DNA from: JANQEU01 sp965242805
GTDB lineage: Bacteria > Bacteroidota > Bacteroidia > Cytophagales > Cyclobacteriaceae
Assembly (NCBI GenBank): GCA_965242805.1
Contig: CBDETD010000002.1
Location: 3,348,001-3,412,000 of the forward strand
Length of the DNA: 64,000 nucleotides
Direction of reading: 5' to 3'
Position numbers and translations under genes: made by a program. Below the pieces are notes generated by a model. It searched no databases. It had not been told where the DNA came from and worked only from the letters and a program-made list of their open reading frames with translations. This document shows positions 34,978 to 44,699 of this stretch, one piece after another (positions within the stretch are counted from its first letter, which is position 1; the number at the start of each line of letters is the position of its first letter).

Positions 34978-36099
34978 TTATTGAAAGGGTTCTCCATGTG
35001 TCTTACTCATTAGGAATCTGGCGACTGGCGGCAGCCATTTACCAATGCCAATTGCCAGGGATGACGAGATGGGGGCACCGAATAACATACTTTGTATCTT
35101 TCTTCCCGCCCACTGCCTTTTGGAAAATTTCTTCCTCCAGAGAACTTCATATTCATCTTGCAATTCCATGGAATTGAATGAAACAGTACACAAATGTTTA
35201 ATTATGAGCCGACTTAGCAATGCCCCCGAGTGAATGGCCATTGCCATTCCATTTCCGCACAAAGGGGTGATCATTCCCGCTGCATCCCCGATCATTAGAA
35301 TGTGCTTTTCAACAGGCTGTTTAGGATAAAAGGTGACCTCATTGATCACCTCAGGTTTTTTGAAAAGCTTTTCTGAATTTCTTAGAATACCTTTTAAACG
35401 TGGATTTTGGTACAGGACGGATTCCTCCATTAGATCTATATCCCCATGATCTTTCAGATTGTTGCGATTGCTCAGGTAACAAAGATTGAAAGTCTCGTTT
35501 GAAACCTTGCTTACTCCACAGTAACCCCCCGGGAAGTTGTGTAATTCAATGTTTTCGGCTTCCACTTCTTCTGTCCGGATGTGGTATTTGACACCAATAA
35601 AAGGGTAATTCCTGTTTGTGAAATTCCTTTTGAGTTTTACATCCACATTTGATTTTTTACCAAAAGCACCCACAACGATCTTTGATGTTAATCCTTCCTT
35701 TCCGGTTTCGGTAAGGAATGATCCTTCAATTTTTTCAACATTCCTTACTGTGGTGTTTTGTAGGACCTTGACACCGGATTCCACCGCTTTTAAATACAAC
35801 CAATGGTCTAGATCAAATCTTGAAATGCCAAATCCTCCCAGATCCAGGTCCATCTCAAAAGATCTTCCTCCGATCGAACTTAATTTGAACCTGGTAATGG
35901 GTACAGGATTCAATTCATGAGGATAAAGGTCATTGGCTTCTAAAAAGGGAATAACTTCATTTGAAACGTACTCCCCACAGACTCTATGAAAGGGGTAAGA
36001 TTTTTTTTCAATAAGTGTGACCGAAACTCCAGCCCTGGATAGCAGGATGCTATTCACGAGGCCGGCAAGACCTCCTCCAATTACAACAACATCTACCAT
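34978..36099 (-). CDS. FAD-dependent oxidoreductase (geranylgeranyl reductase/hydroxylase-like)
   Basis: The 373-residue protein opens with the FAD-binding VVIGGGLAGL (residues 5-14), an acidic end of strand 2 (LIEKK), CGEYVS at 41-46 as in geranylgeranyl-reductase-like flavoproteins, and the second FAD motif GDAAGMITPLCGNGMAMA (271-288). In the cluster it could hydroxylate the resorcinol to a quinol, as SrsC does in Streptomyces griseus, or reduce prenyl double bonds. The sequence alone does not decide. Its start is 7 bases from the stop of the upstream protease gene, so they share a transcript. It is convergent with the UbiA gene. Confidence 0.88.
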   Translation of the reverse strand: MVDVVVIGGGLAGLVNSILLSRAGVSVTLIEKKSYPFHRVCGEYVSNEVIPFLEANDLYPHELNPVPITRFKLSSIGGRSFEMDLDLGGFGISRFDLDHWLYLKAVESGVKVLQNTTVRNVEKIEGSFLTETGKEGLTSKIVVGAFGKKSNVDVKLKRNFTNRNYPFIGVKYHIRTEEVEAENIELHNFPGGYCGVSKVSNETFNLCYLSNRNNLKDHGDIDLMEESVLYQNPRLKGILRNSEKLFKKPEVINEVTFYPKQPVEKHILMIGDAAGMITPLCGNGMAMAIHSGALLSRLIIKHLCTVSFNSMELQDEYEVLWRKKFSKRQWAGRKIQSMLFGAPISSSLAIGIGKWLPPVARFLMSKTHGEPFQ

Positions 36100-36106
36100 G
36101 TTTCGG

Positions 36107-37336
36107 TCAGATCATTTTTCTCAACCGAAATTTAAAGGTCATTTTTTTGCCATCCCTCAAAATGGTAGCTCGAATATGTCTTCGTGATTTGCTCCTTAGA
36201 AGTCCATTGATATCTCCAAGTTTAGAGTTTTCGATGTCCTTACCGTTGATGAACAGGATCTCATCACCTGGTAAGATCCCTGCATCATATGCAGGGCTTC
36301 GTTCCATTACAGAAGTTACCTCATACCGTTTCGGATTTTCAAGGTAGGAGATCTTCAATCCAGACATATCATATTGGAAAGGCGACCTGTAATTGTTATT
36401 TCTTTTGAGGTAAAACTTTCTATGAGGGTAATCAATAATACAATTAAAATGTAATAAAGCGTGACCACCTATGGTACCATTCCTTGATCCCCTCTTGATC
36501 ACATTACTGTATTCCCCTTCGAATGGTATCGATACCAGCACATTCCTCAAGTCGAAGTTGCCCATTTTCACTCTTTCAAACCGTCCGATCGAACCCAGGA
36601 TCTCCCCCCCGATTCCTTGTCCAAGTGTAGTATCGATAGTGCTGTCTGGTAAGGTCAAAACATCAGATTTAGAAAGGTCAAGTAACATGGCGTGACTGGC
36701 TCCCGTGTCTATCATCAACTTTAAGGTATCCATTTCACCTTTTTGTTGGACTACAACATTTATGTAGGGTTTTGATCTTTCTACAGTCATATCAATTGAT
36801 TTGTAGAACCGTGGAGGTTTGAAAGTTTCTGGTCTGTGGAAAGTCACTTCCAGCTTAGTGAAGTTAATTTCTACTACAAACCTGCTGAAAACGTCGAAAC
36901 CGATGATACCATAAACATCCTCCCCCAGGTTTTCCTTCAATTGGATATAGTCCTGTTCCAGAACGAGCATTGAAAGATACCTTCCCCTGATCCCTTTGGG
37001 GAGTCGCAGTCCAACTCCATTGACCACATAGGCACTGACTTCATCCACACTTCCCGGACCCGCTATTGATATGGTCCTATCATAATCCAGACCCATAATA
37101 TCACCGAATATCTTCTCAGTGAGAATGATATTGTTAGCGCCGGTATCAAGAATGAATTTCAAGGTGATCTGGTTATTGATCGTAATTGGGATAATTACCA
37201 GATTATTTACAAAAGTGAAAGGCATTGTGATCCGGTCCTGATCGGATGGAAGCAACAGTCCTATTTTAGCCTGCCCGGAAGTAGAAGCAGTTGACAGGAA
37301 AAAGAGAATCGATATGAAGAGACATCTTAAATGCAT
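36107..37336 (-). CDS. Retropepsin-like aspartyl protease with C-terminal PDZ domain
   Basis: The 409-residue product has a signal peptide (to about TSGQA, residue 23) and two retropepsin-like repeats with catalytic-type motifs FILDTGANN (Asp64) and LMIDTGASH (Asp near 211). A PDZ domain spans about 315-409 (SPAYDAGILPGDEILFINGKDI). The duplicated fold with two DTG motifs fits an intramolecular aspartyl protease acting in the periplasm or on the surface; the substrate is unknown. It is upstream of the FAD oxidoreductase with a 7-base gap, so co-transcription is likely, although a role in the polyketide pathway is not obvious. Confidence 0.88.
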   Translation of the reverse strand: MHLRCLFISILFFLSTASTSGQAKIGLLLPSDQDRITMPFTFVNNLVIIPITINNQITLKFILDTGANNIILTEKIFGDIMGLDYDRTISIAGPGSVDEVSAYVVNGVGLRLPKGIRGRYLSMLVLEQDYIQLKENLGEDVYGIIGFDVFSRFVVEINFTKLEVTFHRPETFKPPRFYKSIDMTVERSKPYINVVVQQKGEMDTLKLMIDTGASHAMLLDLSKSDVLTLPDSTIDTTLGQGIGGEILGSIGRFERVKMGNFDLRNVLVSIPFEGEYSNVIKRGSRNGTIGGHALLHFNCIIDYPHRKFYLKRNNNYRSPFQYDMSGLKISYLENPKRYEVTSVMERSPAYDAGILPGDEILFINGKDIENSKLGDINGLLRSKSRRHIRATILRDGKKMTFKFRLRKMI

Positions 37337-37391
37337 TCAACCATCTTGAAAACAAGACAATATCCTAATATCCTTACGATATAACAGGCTC

Positions 37392-40325
37392 TTAGGACAA
37401 TATTTGTCTAATATCTTCTGTAGAAAGGTTTTTAACAAAACTTTCTTCCAATGGTATAATTTCTTTGACCAGTTTAAGTTTTGATTCCTGCAGCCTTAGG
37501 ATCTTTTCTTCCACCGTATCCTTGACGATGAACTTGTAGGTAAACACTTTATTTTTTTGTCCAATTCTGTGAGCCCTATCAATAGCTTGTGCTTCGATAG
37601 CCGGATTCCACCAGGGATCCAAAAGGAACACAAAATCTGCTTTTGTGAGATTGAGGCCCAATCCCCCCGCCTTGAGTGAGATCAGAAAGATCTGAATATT
37701 ATCCGTTTCCTGGAATTTTTCAACTTGTTTCTGTCGGTCCTTTACAGAACCATCCAAATAAGCGAACTCTATCCCTTTATTCTTCAGAACATCTGATACG
37801 ATCTTGAGATGTTTCACAAATTGACTGAATATAAGAATGTTGTGTTTATTACCCAGCGCATTATCGATCATGTATGTGATATCCTCTAGTTTTCCGGAAT
37901 CACCTTCGTAATTAGGGTCGATCATACGAGGATGGTTTGCTATTTGCCTCAACTTGGTCAATCCCTCAAGCAAGATCATCTGAGATTTACCCAAACCATC
38001 CTTTTCAATACAATCCAAAATATGATTTCGATACGCGCTTTTCTCCCTTTCGTAATATTCACGTTGAGTTTCTGAAAGCTCGCAGTACTTTACAGAAATA
38101 GTTTTCTCAGGGAGATCTTTAGCCACCTGAGTTTTTTCCCTTCGTAATATGAAGGGATTTATCATTGCGTTTAGTCGCTGTGTTTTATCCAGATCACCTT
38201 TCTTTTCTATGGGGATAAGGTATTCTTTTTTAAAATATGACTTTTCTCCAAGCAGCCCCGGATTTATGAATGATATCTGTGACCACAGATCCATAGTACT
38301 ATTTTCAATAGGAGTACCAGTGAGTATCAGTCTTTGCCTTGAGTTTAGCGTTTTTACGGCCTGCGAAATGTTAGAATCAGGATTTTTTATCGCCTGCGAT
38401 TCGTCGAGGATAATGTAATTGAAATAAAAGTCCGCAAGAATATCAGTATCCATTCTGGTAATGCCATAACTGGTAAGTACTATGTCAAATTTTGAAAAGT
38501 GCTTGGCATCTTTTATTCGATTAGTTCCAGTGTAGTTAAGTATTTTAAGTTTAGGAGTGAACTTTCGCGCCTCCAATTGCCAATTGTATATCAGCGAGGT
38601 AGGCATAATAATCAAATTGGTGGAACCCTGATTACGATCAGCCTGGTCCTGCAGCATTACGAGTGTTTGGATGGTTTTACCCAATCCCATATCATCGGCA
38701 AGGCATCCTCCAAATCCAAATTCATTAAGAAATGTCATCCAGTTGAAACCAGCCTGCTGGTAGGGTCTGAGTTTTCCCTTGAACTTTCGGGGGATTTCCT
38801 GCTCCGAAATTCTGGCGTTGTCCAGCATTTTCTCTAGTTTTCTGCTTATCATCACCGAAGCCATTTTTTTCTCTTTAAGCGACTGGACTAAAGCGATGTG
38901 ATGTTTCTTTAGCTTCAATTCATCGCCATCACTACTGGAAAACTTGAACAGATCTTTGTATTCTTCAGTCCAGGAAGACGGAATAATACCAATCTCTCCA
39001 TTAGGTAATTTCACCTCCGATTTGCCCTTAAGGATCAATTTTCTGACCTGTTGAATTGGTATTTCAAAATCACCGAACTTCACAACCGCCTTTATATCAA
39101 ACCAATCAATTTTTTCTTCAACAGCTACTTCAATGCGTGATTCTCCAAGGAAGTATTTCTTCCCTCCATTTTGTTGTTGATTGATAATGAATCCTTTGTT
39201 CAGCAAAGAAGAGTGATGGGAATTGAGCCACTCGAATGCGGTGGATTCAGGCAATGTAATCCTGGAATTACGTAATTGTAGACCAGAATCGTACAAGTCA
39301 TTAATAAGTCGAGTTTCGGTCTTTGTTTTACGCTCTACTCGGTGAAAGGTATAATTGCCATTGTCTCTTTCCACGGATACACTAACATCCTGTAGCTGGT
39401 CTGCACGGAAATTGTATTCACCATATTTGTAGCTCAGTTCAAAAAGAACTTTATTATTTAAAGTTTCTTCGTCTACAGATTCCTGATTAGAGAATAATGT
39501 AGAAGGAGAATTTTGAGCTTTTACTTCCGAAATTGTAAGAACAGGTTGCGGGTCGAATCTTTCGGTCTTAATATCAAATCCTTTGGCGTAGACATCAAAA
39601 GAAGCAACCAGAGGGGCTACAAACTTCTGATAGTAAGTGTCCTCCACATTTTTGGGTATAAGGATAAATTTTTTCTTTAAAAAAGGTTTGAGCTTGGATC
39701 CATTTATTTCCTTTTCAAAACTGAAAAGCTCTCTATCCACCATCATCCATGCAGGGTTGTCCGCAATAATGTAACTGTCCTTTTCCCTGAATTCGAGTTT
39801 CTCTCCCCTTAATTTAATGGTTGGGAAATAATGAGTGTTATCCTCGTTTTTGCGAAAGTGAAATAGGATGGTAGCCTTTTCATCCAGCATATGAATCTGT
39901 TTCCAGGCCGGTTCACCATCTGGTCCCATTTCAAAGATCAGTTTTCCCTGGAGAAGAGGCATGATAATCGTCCTTCTCTTTTCGAGATATTGGTCAATTT
40001 CAGCCTGAAGAAGTTTATCTCCGACCTTTTTATCATACGTTCGAAGAAAGAATTCTTCCTGTTTTATTTTCCGTTTACTCTTGTAAAACTTGTTGAAGAT
40101 AACTTCCTGTTGCATGGAGTCAATGGCTTCAATGACTTTGTAGTCATTCTCTTCCAATTCCTGGTGAAACTCCCGTGCATTCTTAGCAGAAATATTCTGG
40201 TGGGTGAAAGTCAAATTGCCTAAGTCATTCAGTTGTACAACATAAGATTCAAAGAGGAATCCCAGATACTCATGTTGGTACAATGAATAGATCAACCGAA
40301 ATGGCTTGTCAGTATCGACTTTCAT
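37392..40325 (-). CDS. SNF2-family DNA helicase/ATPase
   Basis: The 977-residue cytosolic protein has a long N-terminal region of unknown fold (about 1-500, basic, rich in short strands) and a C-terminal SNF2 motor. The Walker A segment is ADDMGLGKT near residue 540, the DEAD-box equivalent is DESQAIKN, then LTGTPIENS, and the C-terminal helicase lobe has GGLGLNLTKAD and QAIDRAHRIGQ. There is no SWIM cysteine cluster. It probably remodels protein-DNA complexes; the exact role of bacterial SNF2 proteins of this type is not established. It stands alone, 55 bases after the divergent-direction gap of the protease gene start. Confidence 0.93.
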   Translation of the reverse strand: MKVDTDKPFRLIYSLYQHEYLGFLFESYVVQLNDLGNLTFTHQNISAKNAREFHQELEENDYKVIEAIDSMQQEVIFNKFYKSKRKIKQEEFFLRTYDKKVGDKLLQAEIDQYLEKRRTIIMPLLQGKLIFEMGPDGEPAWKQIHMLDEKATILFHFRKNEDNTHYFPTIKLRGEKLEFREKDSYIIADNPAWMMVDRELFSFEKEINGSKLKPFLKKKFILIPKNVEDTYYQKFVAPLVASFDVYAKGFDIKTERFDPQPVLTISEVKAQNSPSTLFSNQESVDEETLNNKVLFELSYKYGEYNFRADQLQDVSVSVERDNGNYTFHRVERKTKTETRLINDLYDSGLQLRNSRITLPESTAFEWLNSHHSSLLNKGFIINQQQNGGKKYFLGESRIEVAVEEKIDWFDIKAVVKFGDFEIPIQQVRKLILKGKSEVKLPNGEIGIIPSSWTEEYKDLFKFSSSDGDELKLKKHHIALVQSLKEKKMASVMISRKLEKMLDNARISEQEIPRKFKGKLRPYQQAGFNWMTFLNEFGFGGCLADDMGLGKTIQTLVMLQDQADRNQGSTNLIIMPTSLIYNWQLEARKFTPKLKILNYTGTNRIKDAKHFSKFDIVLTSYGITRMDTDILADFYFNYIILDESQAIKNPDSNISQAVKTLNSRQRLILTGTPIENSTMDLWSQISFINPGLLGEKSYFKKEYLIPIEKKGDLDKTQRLNAMINPFILRREKTQVAKDLPEKTISVKYCELSETQREYYEREKSAYRNHILDCIEKDGLGKSQMILLEGLTKLRQIANHPRMIDPNYEGDSGKLEDITYMIDNALGNKHNILIFSQFVKHLKIVSDVLKNKGIEFAYLDGSVKDRQKQVEKFQETDNIQIFLISLKAGGLGLNLTKADFVFLLDPWWNPAIEAQAIDRAHRIGQKNKVFTYKFIVKDTVEEKILRLQESKLKLVKEIIPLEESFVKNLSTEDIRQILS

Positions 40326-40363
40326 ACGTTATGAAAACTTCGAAAATAGCTAAAAAATGGCTA

Positions 40364-41587
40364 TTACAGGTCTTGAATCGATATTTTTTTTATTGCTAAT
40401 CTTGAGGGTGCAATAGACGCTAAAATTGTGATAACAATAATGCACAAAGCTGTCGATAAAACATCCCCCGGTTCTATTTTCACAGGGTACGCATCCATGA
40501 TTGTCGTTTGCATTCCCATGGAAACTATACCAAACTCCTGCTGGATATAACTAATGGCTATTCCAAGGAACATTCCAACCATAGCCCCTGATAATGCGAC
40601 TATCCCACCTTCTGCCAGGAATATATTTCTCACCAGGTTGGTAGATGCTCCCATCGATGTTAGGATCATCATGTCTTTCTTTTTATCAATAGCCAGCATT
40701 GTCAAAGAGAAATAAATATTAATAGATGCGATTCCGATGATCAATGAGAAAATCACAAAAACGAATAATTTTTCTATTCTTAGGATTTTGTACAGGTCTT
40801 CATGTAGCTCTTCTGATAGTTTGATAGTGTAATCCGTCCCCAGGGAAGAGACGATCCTCTCACGGGCCTCAACCAGGCCAACATCAGGATCCAAACTTAC
40901 CTCAAGCGATGATCTCTTTTCTCCATAGTCACTTAGATCCCGGGTAAATTCCAACGGAACAAATACATAATTCTCATCATAATACTTTTCTATAGCAAAT
41001 ATTGCTGACGGTATTATGTATTGGATCTTTACCATTCTGGAAGGATTTACCGCACCGGGATCGATGTTTCGCGGATAATAAACCTGCATGCTATAAAAAT
41101 CATTGTTCGGATTGATCGAGAGGTCGTATTGAACTCCTCTTCCGACAATAGCATAGTTTATCTCTCCTTCTTTTAGCTTGGCATTACCATAAACGATGGA
41201 GTTGTCCAGTCTTTTTTCCTGAAGAAAATTTTCACTTACACCCTTCAGTGTCACAACTCTCTCTGCATTCTTGTAGCGGATCAGTGCCTTCATCTCTATT
41301 ACCTCAGTAATGGAACTGACTCCTTCCGTTTTTTCAATTTTTTCTTTCAGATCGGTATCGAAAACAAATGATTTCCCCTTGGAAGGCATGATCACGATTT
41401 GGGGATCAAAAGTGCTGTATGTGTTTCGGAGCAGATCTTCAAGACCATTAAAAACACTTAGGACAATTATCAAAGCCATGGTGCTGATTCCCACAACCAG
41501 CATTGAAATGATGGATATGACATTGATGAAGTTCTTCTTTTTCTTGGATAGAAAATATTTTCTGGCGATGAAAAAAGGTAAATTCAT
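40364..41587 (-). CDS. LolC/LolE-type ABC transporter permease (FtsX family)
   Basis: The 407-residue inner-membrane protein has one N-terminal membrane segment (about residues 18-45), a large periplasmic domain (about 50-265) and three C-terminal segments in an FtsX domain (about 270-400). The opening FIARKYFLSKKKKNFINVIS is typical of Bacteroidota LolE-like permeases. With a LolD-like ATPase encoded elsewhere it would release lipoproteins from the inner membrane. Its ATG overlaps the stop codon of rbfA by one base (TAATG), so the two are co-translated. Confidence 0.85.
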   Translation of the reverse strand: MNLPFFIARKYFLSKKKKNFINVISIISMLVVGISTMALIIVLSVFNGLEDLLRNTYSTFDPQIVIMPSKGKSFVFDTDLKEKIEKTEGVSSITEVIEMKALIRYKNAERVVTLKGVSENFLQEKRLDNSIVYGNAKLKEGEINYAIVGRGVQYDLSINPNNDFYSMQVYYPRNIDPGAVNPSRMVKIQYIIPSAIFAIEKYYDENYVFVPLEFTRDLSDYGEKRSSLEVSLDPDVGLVEARERIVSSLGTDYTIKLSEELHEDLYKILRIEKLFVFVIFSLIIGIASINIYFSLTMLAIDKKKDMMILTSMGASTNLVRNIFLAEGGIVALSGAMVGMFLGIAISYIQQEFGIVSMGMQTTIMDAYPVKIEPGDVLSTALCIIVITILASIAPSRLAIKKISIQDL

Positions 41588-41964
41588 TACTCCTCTACTT
41601 CATGTCCTTCTTCAGGAGGTATGTCCAGATTATCAATCAGTCGATCTAAATAACTTGCTTTTTCCTCAGTATCGTCATGGAAAAAAGCCAATTCCGGTAT
41701 TTTTCTGACCCTTTTTCCAATCTGGTTACCCAATTTTCTTCTTATCTCAGCTTTCTTTTCGTTGAGATTGAACAATACATCGGATGCTTTCTCAATTGGG
41801 AGTATACTAAAGTAAACCTTCGCAAGACTTAAATCAACTGCAACTTTCACGTCAGTAACTGTGACCAGACTATGCCCAAAAAAATGCAGTGGATCCCTCT
41901 GAAATATATCAGTTATGTCCTTTAACATTTGTCTGGAAAATTTATGTTGTCTACGTGATTCCAT
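41587..41964 (-). CDS. rbfA: Ribosome-binding factor A
   Basis: The 125-residue protein has the KH-like RbfA fold, with the conserved opening SRQMLKDITDIFQRD, the strand VTVTDVKVAVDLSLAKVYFSI and the C-terminal VRKIPELAFFHDDTEEKAS. It assists maturation of the 30S subunit and 16S 5'-end processing in the cytosol. The length is normal. The 1-base overlap with the LolC/E-type gene downstream is a common Bacteroidota arrangement. Confidence 0.92.
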   Translation of the reverse strand: MESRRQHKFSRQMLKDITDIFQRDPLHFFGHSLVTVTDVKVAVDLSLAKVYFSILPIEKASDVLFNLNEKKAEIRRKLGNQIGKRVRKIPELAFFHDDTEEKASYLDRLIDNLDIPPEEGHEVEE

Positions 41965-42019
41965 CCCTCAAAATTATCCATTATTTATTTGTTAATTTGG
42001 CCCCGATAAGTACAAATGC

Positions 42020-43405
42020 GTGTTTTCTCTCTTTAGAATAAATGATCCCTATCGCCTGATTCTGGCATTCGCATTATTGCTTATTGTAAGAACGATCTTT
42101 TGGGTCATGGGGTATCCGATTTCCCAGATCGAATTAAAATTCTTATTACTTGGAGAACGTCTTGGTGATGGATTCTCAATGTATAAAGAAGCGTATGATT
42201 ATACTGCTCCGTTGTCTGCTTTTGTCTATAAATGGATTGATATAATTTTTGGACGGACACGTGGGGTCCACCATTTTCTGTCTACTATCCTGGTTTTTGT
42301 CAATTGTTCAATCTTCAACCTGCTTTTAGTTCGGAACAGGGCTTATCCCGAAAATAATTATCTGCCAGGTTTGTTCTATGTCCTTTTTTCACTTGCTATC
42401 CCCGATTTTTTTAGCCTGACCCCACAACTGATGAGTAGTACATTTATCCTGTTGGCATTAAACAATGTATTCAGGCGTGTAGATAATATGGCCAGCGATG
42501 AATTATTTCTATTCGCAGGCCTATACCTGGGATTGGCTACACTTTTCTATTTTCCATCAATCATATTCTTTGTCGTCTTTCTGGTATCACTAATTCTATT
42601 TAGCACCGCTATTCTACGAAGGATACTACTTTACCTTTATGGTCTTTTGGTTCCTTTGTTGGTGGTGTATGGATACTTCTTCTGGACGGACAGCCAATCT
42701 TATTTGGTAGGATCTGTAATTGGACGAGGTCTAATGGATGTGAAGACTTTTTATGCCAATTACGATTTCCTCTTCACTGTAATAATAATACCTGGTGGGT
42801 GGCTACTTATTTCCATCATTCAAACCTTGGCCAAGGGGAAGTACGGGATCTACGAATCCAAGATCATGCAGATCATGGTGTTGTATGGATTGGCGGGACT
42901 TCTTTGTATGGTAATAGATGTTGATATATCGATCAATCATCTTATACTATTTGCACCTGTCTTTGCCTACTTCATGACATTCTATGTACTTACTTTAAAT
43001 AAAAGAATCTTCAAGTTTGTACTACCTGGTTTGATCGTATTGTCGCTGATCGGGGTGCACTTCTACATGTTAATTTCCCGCGGTGATGATCTACCCAAGG
43101 TTTCCTCCCGATCTTTGGGATTCGAAAACAGGGAGTTGATGATATTAGGTACTTCTCTTGATTACTATTTGGATCAAAGTATCGCGTCACCTTTTATCGA
43201 TGAAAAATTGTCCAAAACCAACTTTCGTGACTTGGATTACTACAGCAGCGCTACGGAGTTCTATAACATGATCGAAAGGAAAAAGCCGGAGGTTATTATT
43301 GATGAGTGGGGAATGATGGACAATATTTTTTATCGATTTCCTTTATTGGAGGAGAAATACCGAAAAGGAAGCAACAATAGGTACTTTCTTATCTCTAGCA
43401 ACTGA
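42020..43405 (+). CDS. Multi-pass membrane protein, possibly GT-C-like
   Basis: The 461-residue protein has about ten hydrophobic segments. An acidic loop after the first segment (GERLGDGFSMYKEAYDYTAPLSAF, about 47-70, given here only as its start and end) resembles the first luminal loop of GT-C glycosyltransferases with a DY pair, and the C-terminal 110 residues are soluble (PEVIIDEWGMMDNIFYRFP). I do not recognise a named family. A lipid-linked sugar transferase is one possibility, but no donor or acceptor can be named. It is divergent from rbfA and its end overlaps convergent rpiB by 11 bases. Confidence 0.75.
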   Translation: MFSLFRINDPYRLILAFALLLIVRTIFWVMGYPISQIELKFLLLGERLGDGFSMYKEAYDYTAPLSAFVYKWIDIIFGRTRGVHHFLSTILVFVNCSIFNLLLVRNRAYPENNYLPGLFYVLFSLAIPDFFSLTPQLMSSTFILLALNNVFRRVDNMASDELFLFAGLYLGLATLFYFPSIIFFVVFLVSLILFSTAILRRILLYLYGLLVPLLVVYGYFFWTDSQSYLVGSVIGRGLMDVKTFYANYDFLFTVIIIPGGWLLISIIQTLAKGKYGIYESKIMQIMVLYGLAGLLCMVIDVDISINHLILFAPVFAYFMTFYVLTLNKRIFKFVLPGLIVLSLIGVHFYMLISRGDDLPKVSSRSLGFENRELMILGTSLDYYLDQSIASPFIDEKLSKTNFRDLDYYSSATEFYNMIERKKPEVIIDEWGMMDNIFYRFPLLEEKYRKGSNNRYFLISSN

Positions 43406-43823
43406 TCTTGTCTACCCTACGTTGATGTCTGCCACCTTCAAAATCTGCATTCAAGAAGTTTTCGACAATTAACTCAGCATATTCATAGGCCACAAACCTT
43501 GCTGCCAGACAAATCACGTTTGCATCATTGTGCTGCCTGGCAAGAGCTGCCAATTCAGTATTCCAGCAGTATGCTGCTCTTATTTTTTCATGCTTATTTG
43601 CCGTCATTGCCACACCGTTTCCACTTCCACAAATGAATATTCCAAATTCATTTTCGCCATTCTCAATAGAATCACAAGCTGGATGCACATAATCGGGGTA
43701 ATCCACGGAATCTGCCGAATCAGGCCCAAAGTCACTGACTACGTATCCTTTTGAAGCAAGGTATTTAGTCAGCTTTTCCTTATAATGAAATCCGGCGTGG
43801 TCTCCTCCTATAGCGATTTTCAT
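43395..43823 (-). CDS. rpiB: Ribose-5-phosphate isomerase B
   Basis: The 142-residue protein has the RpiB/LacAB fold: GGDHAGF near the start (residues 6-12), DYPDY (41-45), the active-site GIFICGSGNGVAM with Cys65, the EKIRAAYC segment and ARQHNDANV with the conserved His. It interconverts ribose-5-phosphate and ribulose-5-phosphate in the pentose phosphate pathway. It is the last gene of the glyA-tatC-rpiB run, 18 bases after tatC. Confidence 0.93.
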   Translation of the reverse strand: MKIAIGGDHAGFHYKEKLTKYLASKGYVVSDFGPDSADSVDYPDYVHPACDSIENGENEFGIFICGSGNGVAMTANKHEKIRAAYCWNTELAALARQHNDANVICLAARFVAYEYAELIVENFLNADFEGGRHQRRVDKISC

Positions 43824-43841
43824 AGTGTAGTATTTTTTGAG

Positions 43842-44690
43842 TTATGGTTTGTTTTCTGTACTCAATTCGGTTGACATGGCAGCTTCATCTTCCTTTTCCA
43901 CCTTTTTCGCAATCGAAATGCTTATTTGATAGAGCAATAGTAATGGGATTGCTATAAGTACCTGGCTGAAGGGATCAGGAGGTGTAAGCATCGCACCCAA
44001 AATCAGGATCGCGATAATCGCATGTTTCCGGTATTTTCTCATCAGGCTTGATGTTACTAATCCAGCTTTCGTTGTGAAATATACTACAATTGGCAACTGG
44101 AATAGAATCCCGCAAGCCAAAACCAGCGTTGTAACCGTATTTACATATGAGATGATATCAAACTCATTCATGATGGTAGGATCAATCTGGTAATTGGACA
44201 GGAAGTTTATTGATATTGGAGTTACAATGAAGTACCCAAATAGAACTCCGATGCCGAAAAGAAAACTTACATAGAACGTAGCTCCCCTCGCTGCTTTCCG
44301 TTCCTTAGGATATAGTCCAGGTTTTACAAACCGCCAGATCTCCCAGAAAGCATAGGGAAAGGCACATATGATCCCAATGACGAAGGATGAAGTAATATGC
44401 ATGGCAAATTGACCTGTCATCTGACGGCTTTGGATTATAAAAGGAAGCTCTTCAATGCACAACGCCTGGCTATTGAGGATCTCGGAAAGCTCACACAGCA
44501 TTCTATACGTCAGGAAATCAGGCTTCGAAGGTCCTAGTATGACCATCCCAAAGACAAAATCCTTAGAGACAAACGCCAATACCGCAAAAACGATAATAGC
44601 AATCAGTGATCGGATTATATGCCATCTGAGTTCTTCGAGATGATCCAAAAAGGACATCTCCGCATCGTCCTCTATCTGATCGAGCGGCAT
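43842..44690 (-). CDS. tatC: Twin-arginine translocase subunit TatC
   Basis: The 282-residue inner-membrane protein has the six-helix TatC layout. The conserved HLEELRWHIIRS (about residues 17-28), FAFP-like FPYAFWEIWRFVKPGLYPKERK in the first cytoplasmic loop, and the end RKHAIIAILILGAMLTPPDPFSQ are all family hallmarks. It binds twin-arginine signal peptides of folded substrates. TatA/B genes are not in the window. A likely client, with RRAFLG in its signal, is encoded at the right edge. It lies 9 bases after glyA. Confidence 0.93.
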   Translation of the reverse strand: MPLDQIEDDAEMSFLDHLEELRWHIIRSLIAIIVFAVLAFVSKDFVFGMVILGPSKPDFLTYRMLCELSEILNSQALCIEELPFIIQSRQMTGQFAMHITSSFVIGIICAFPYAFWEIWRFVKPGLYPKERKAARGATFYVSFLFGIGVLFGYFIVTPISINFLSNYQIDPTIMNEFDIISYVNTVTTLVLACGILFQLPIVVYFTTKAGLVTSSLMRKYRKHAIIAILILGAMLTPPDPFSQVLIAIPLLLLYQISISIAKKVEKEDEAAMSTELSTENKP

Positions 44691-44699
44691 AATTATGAA

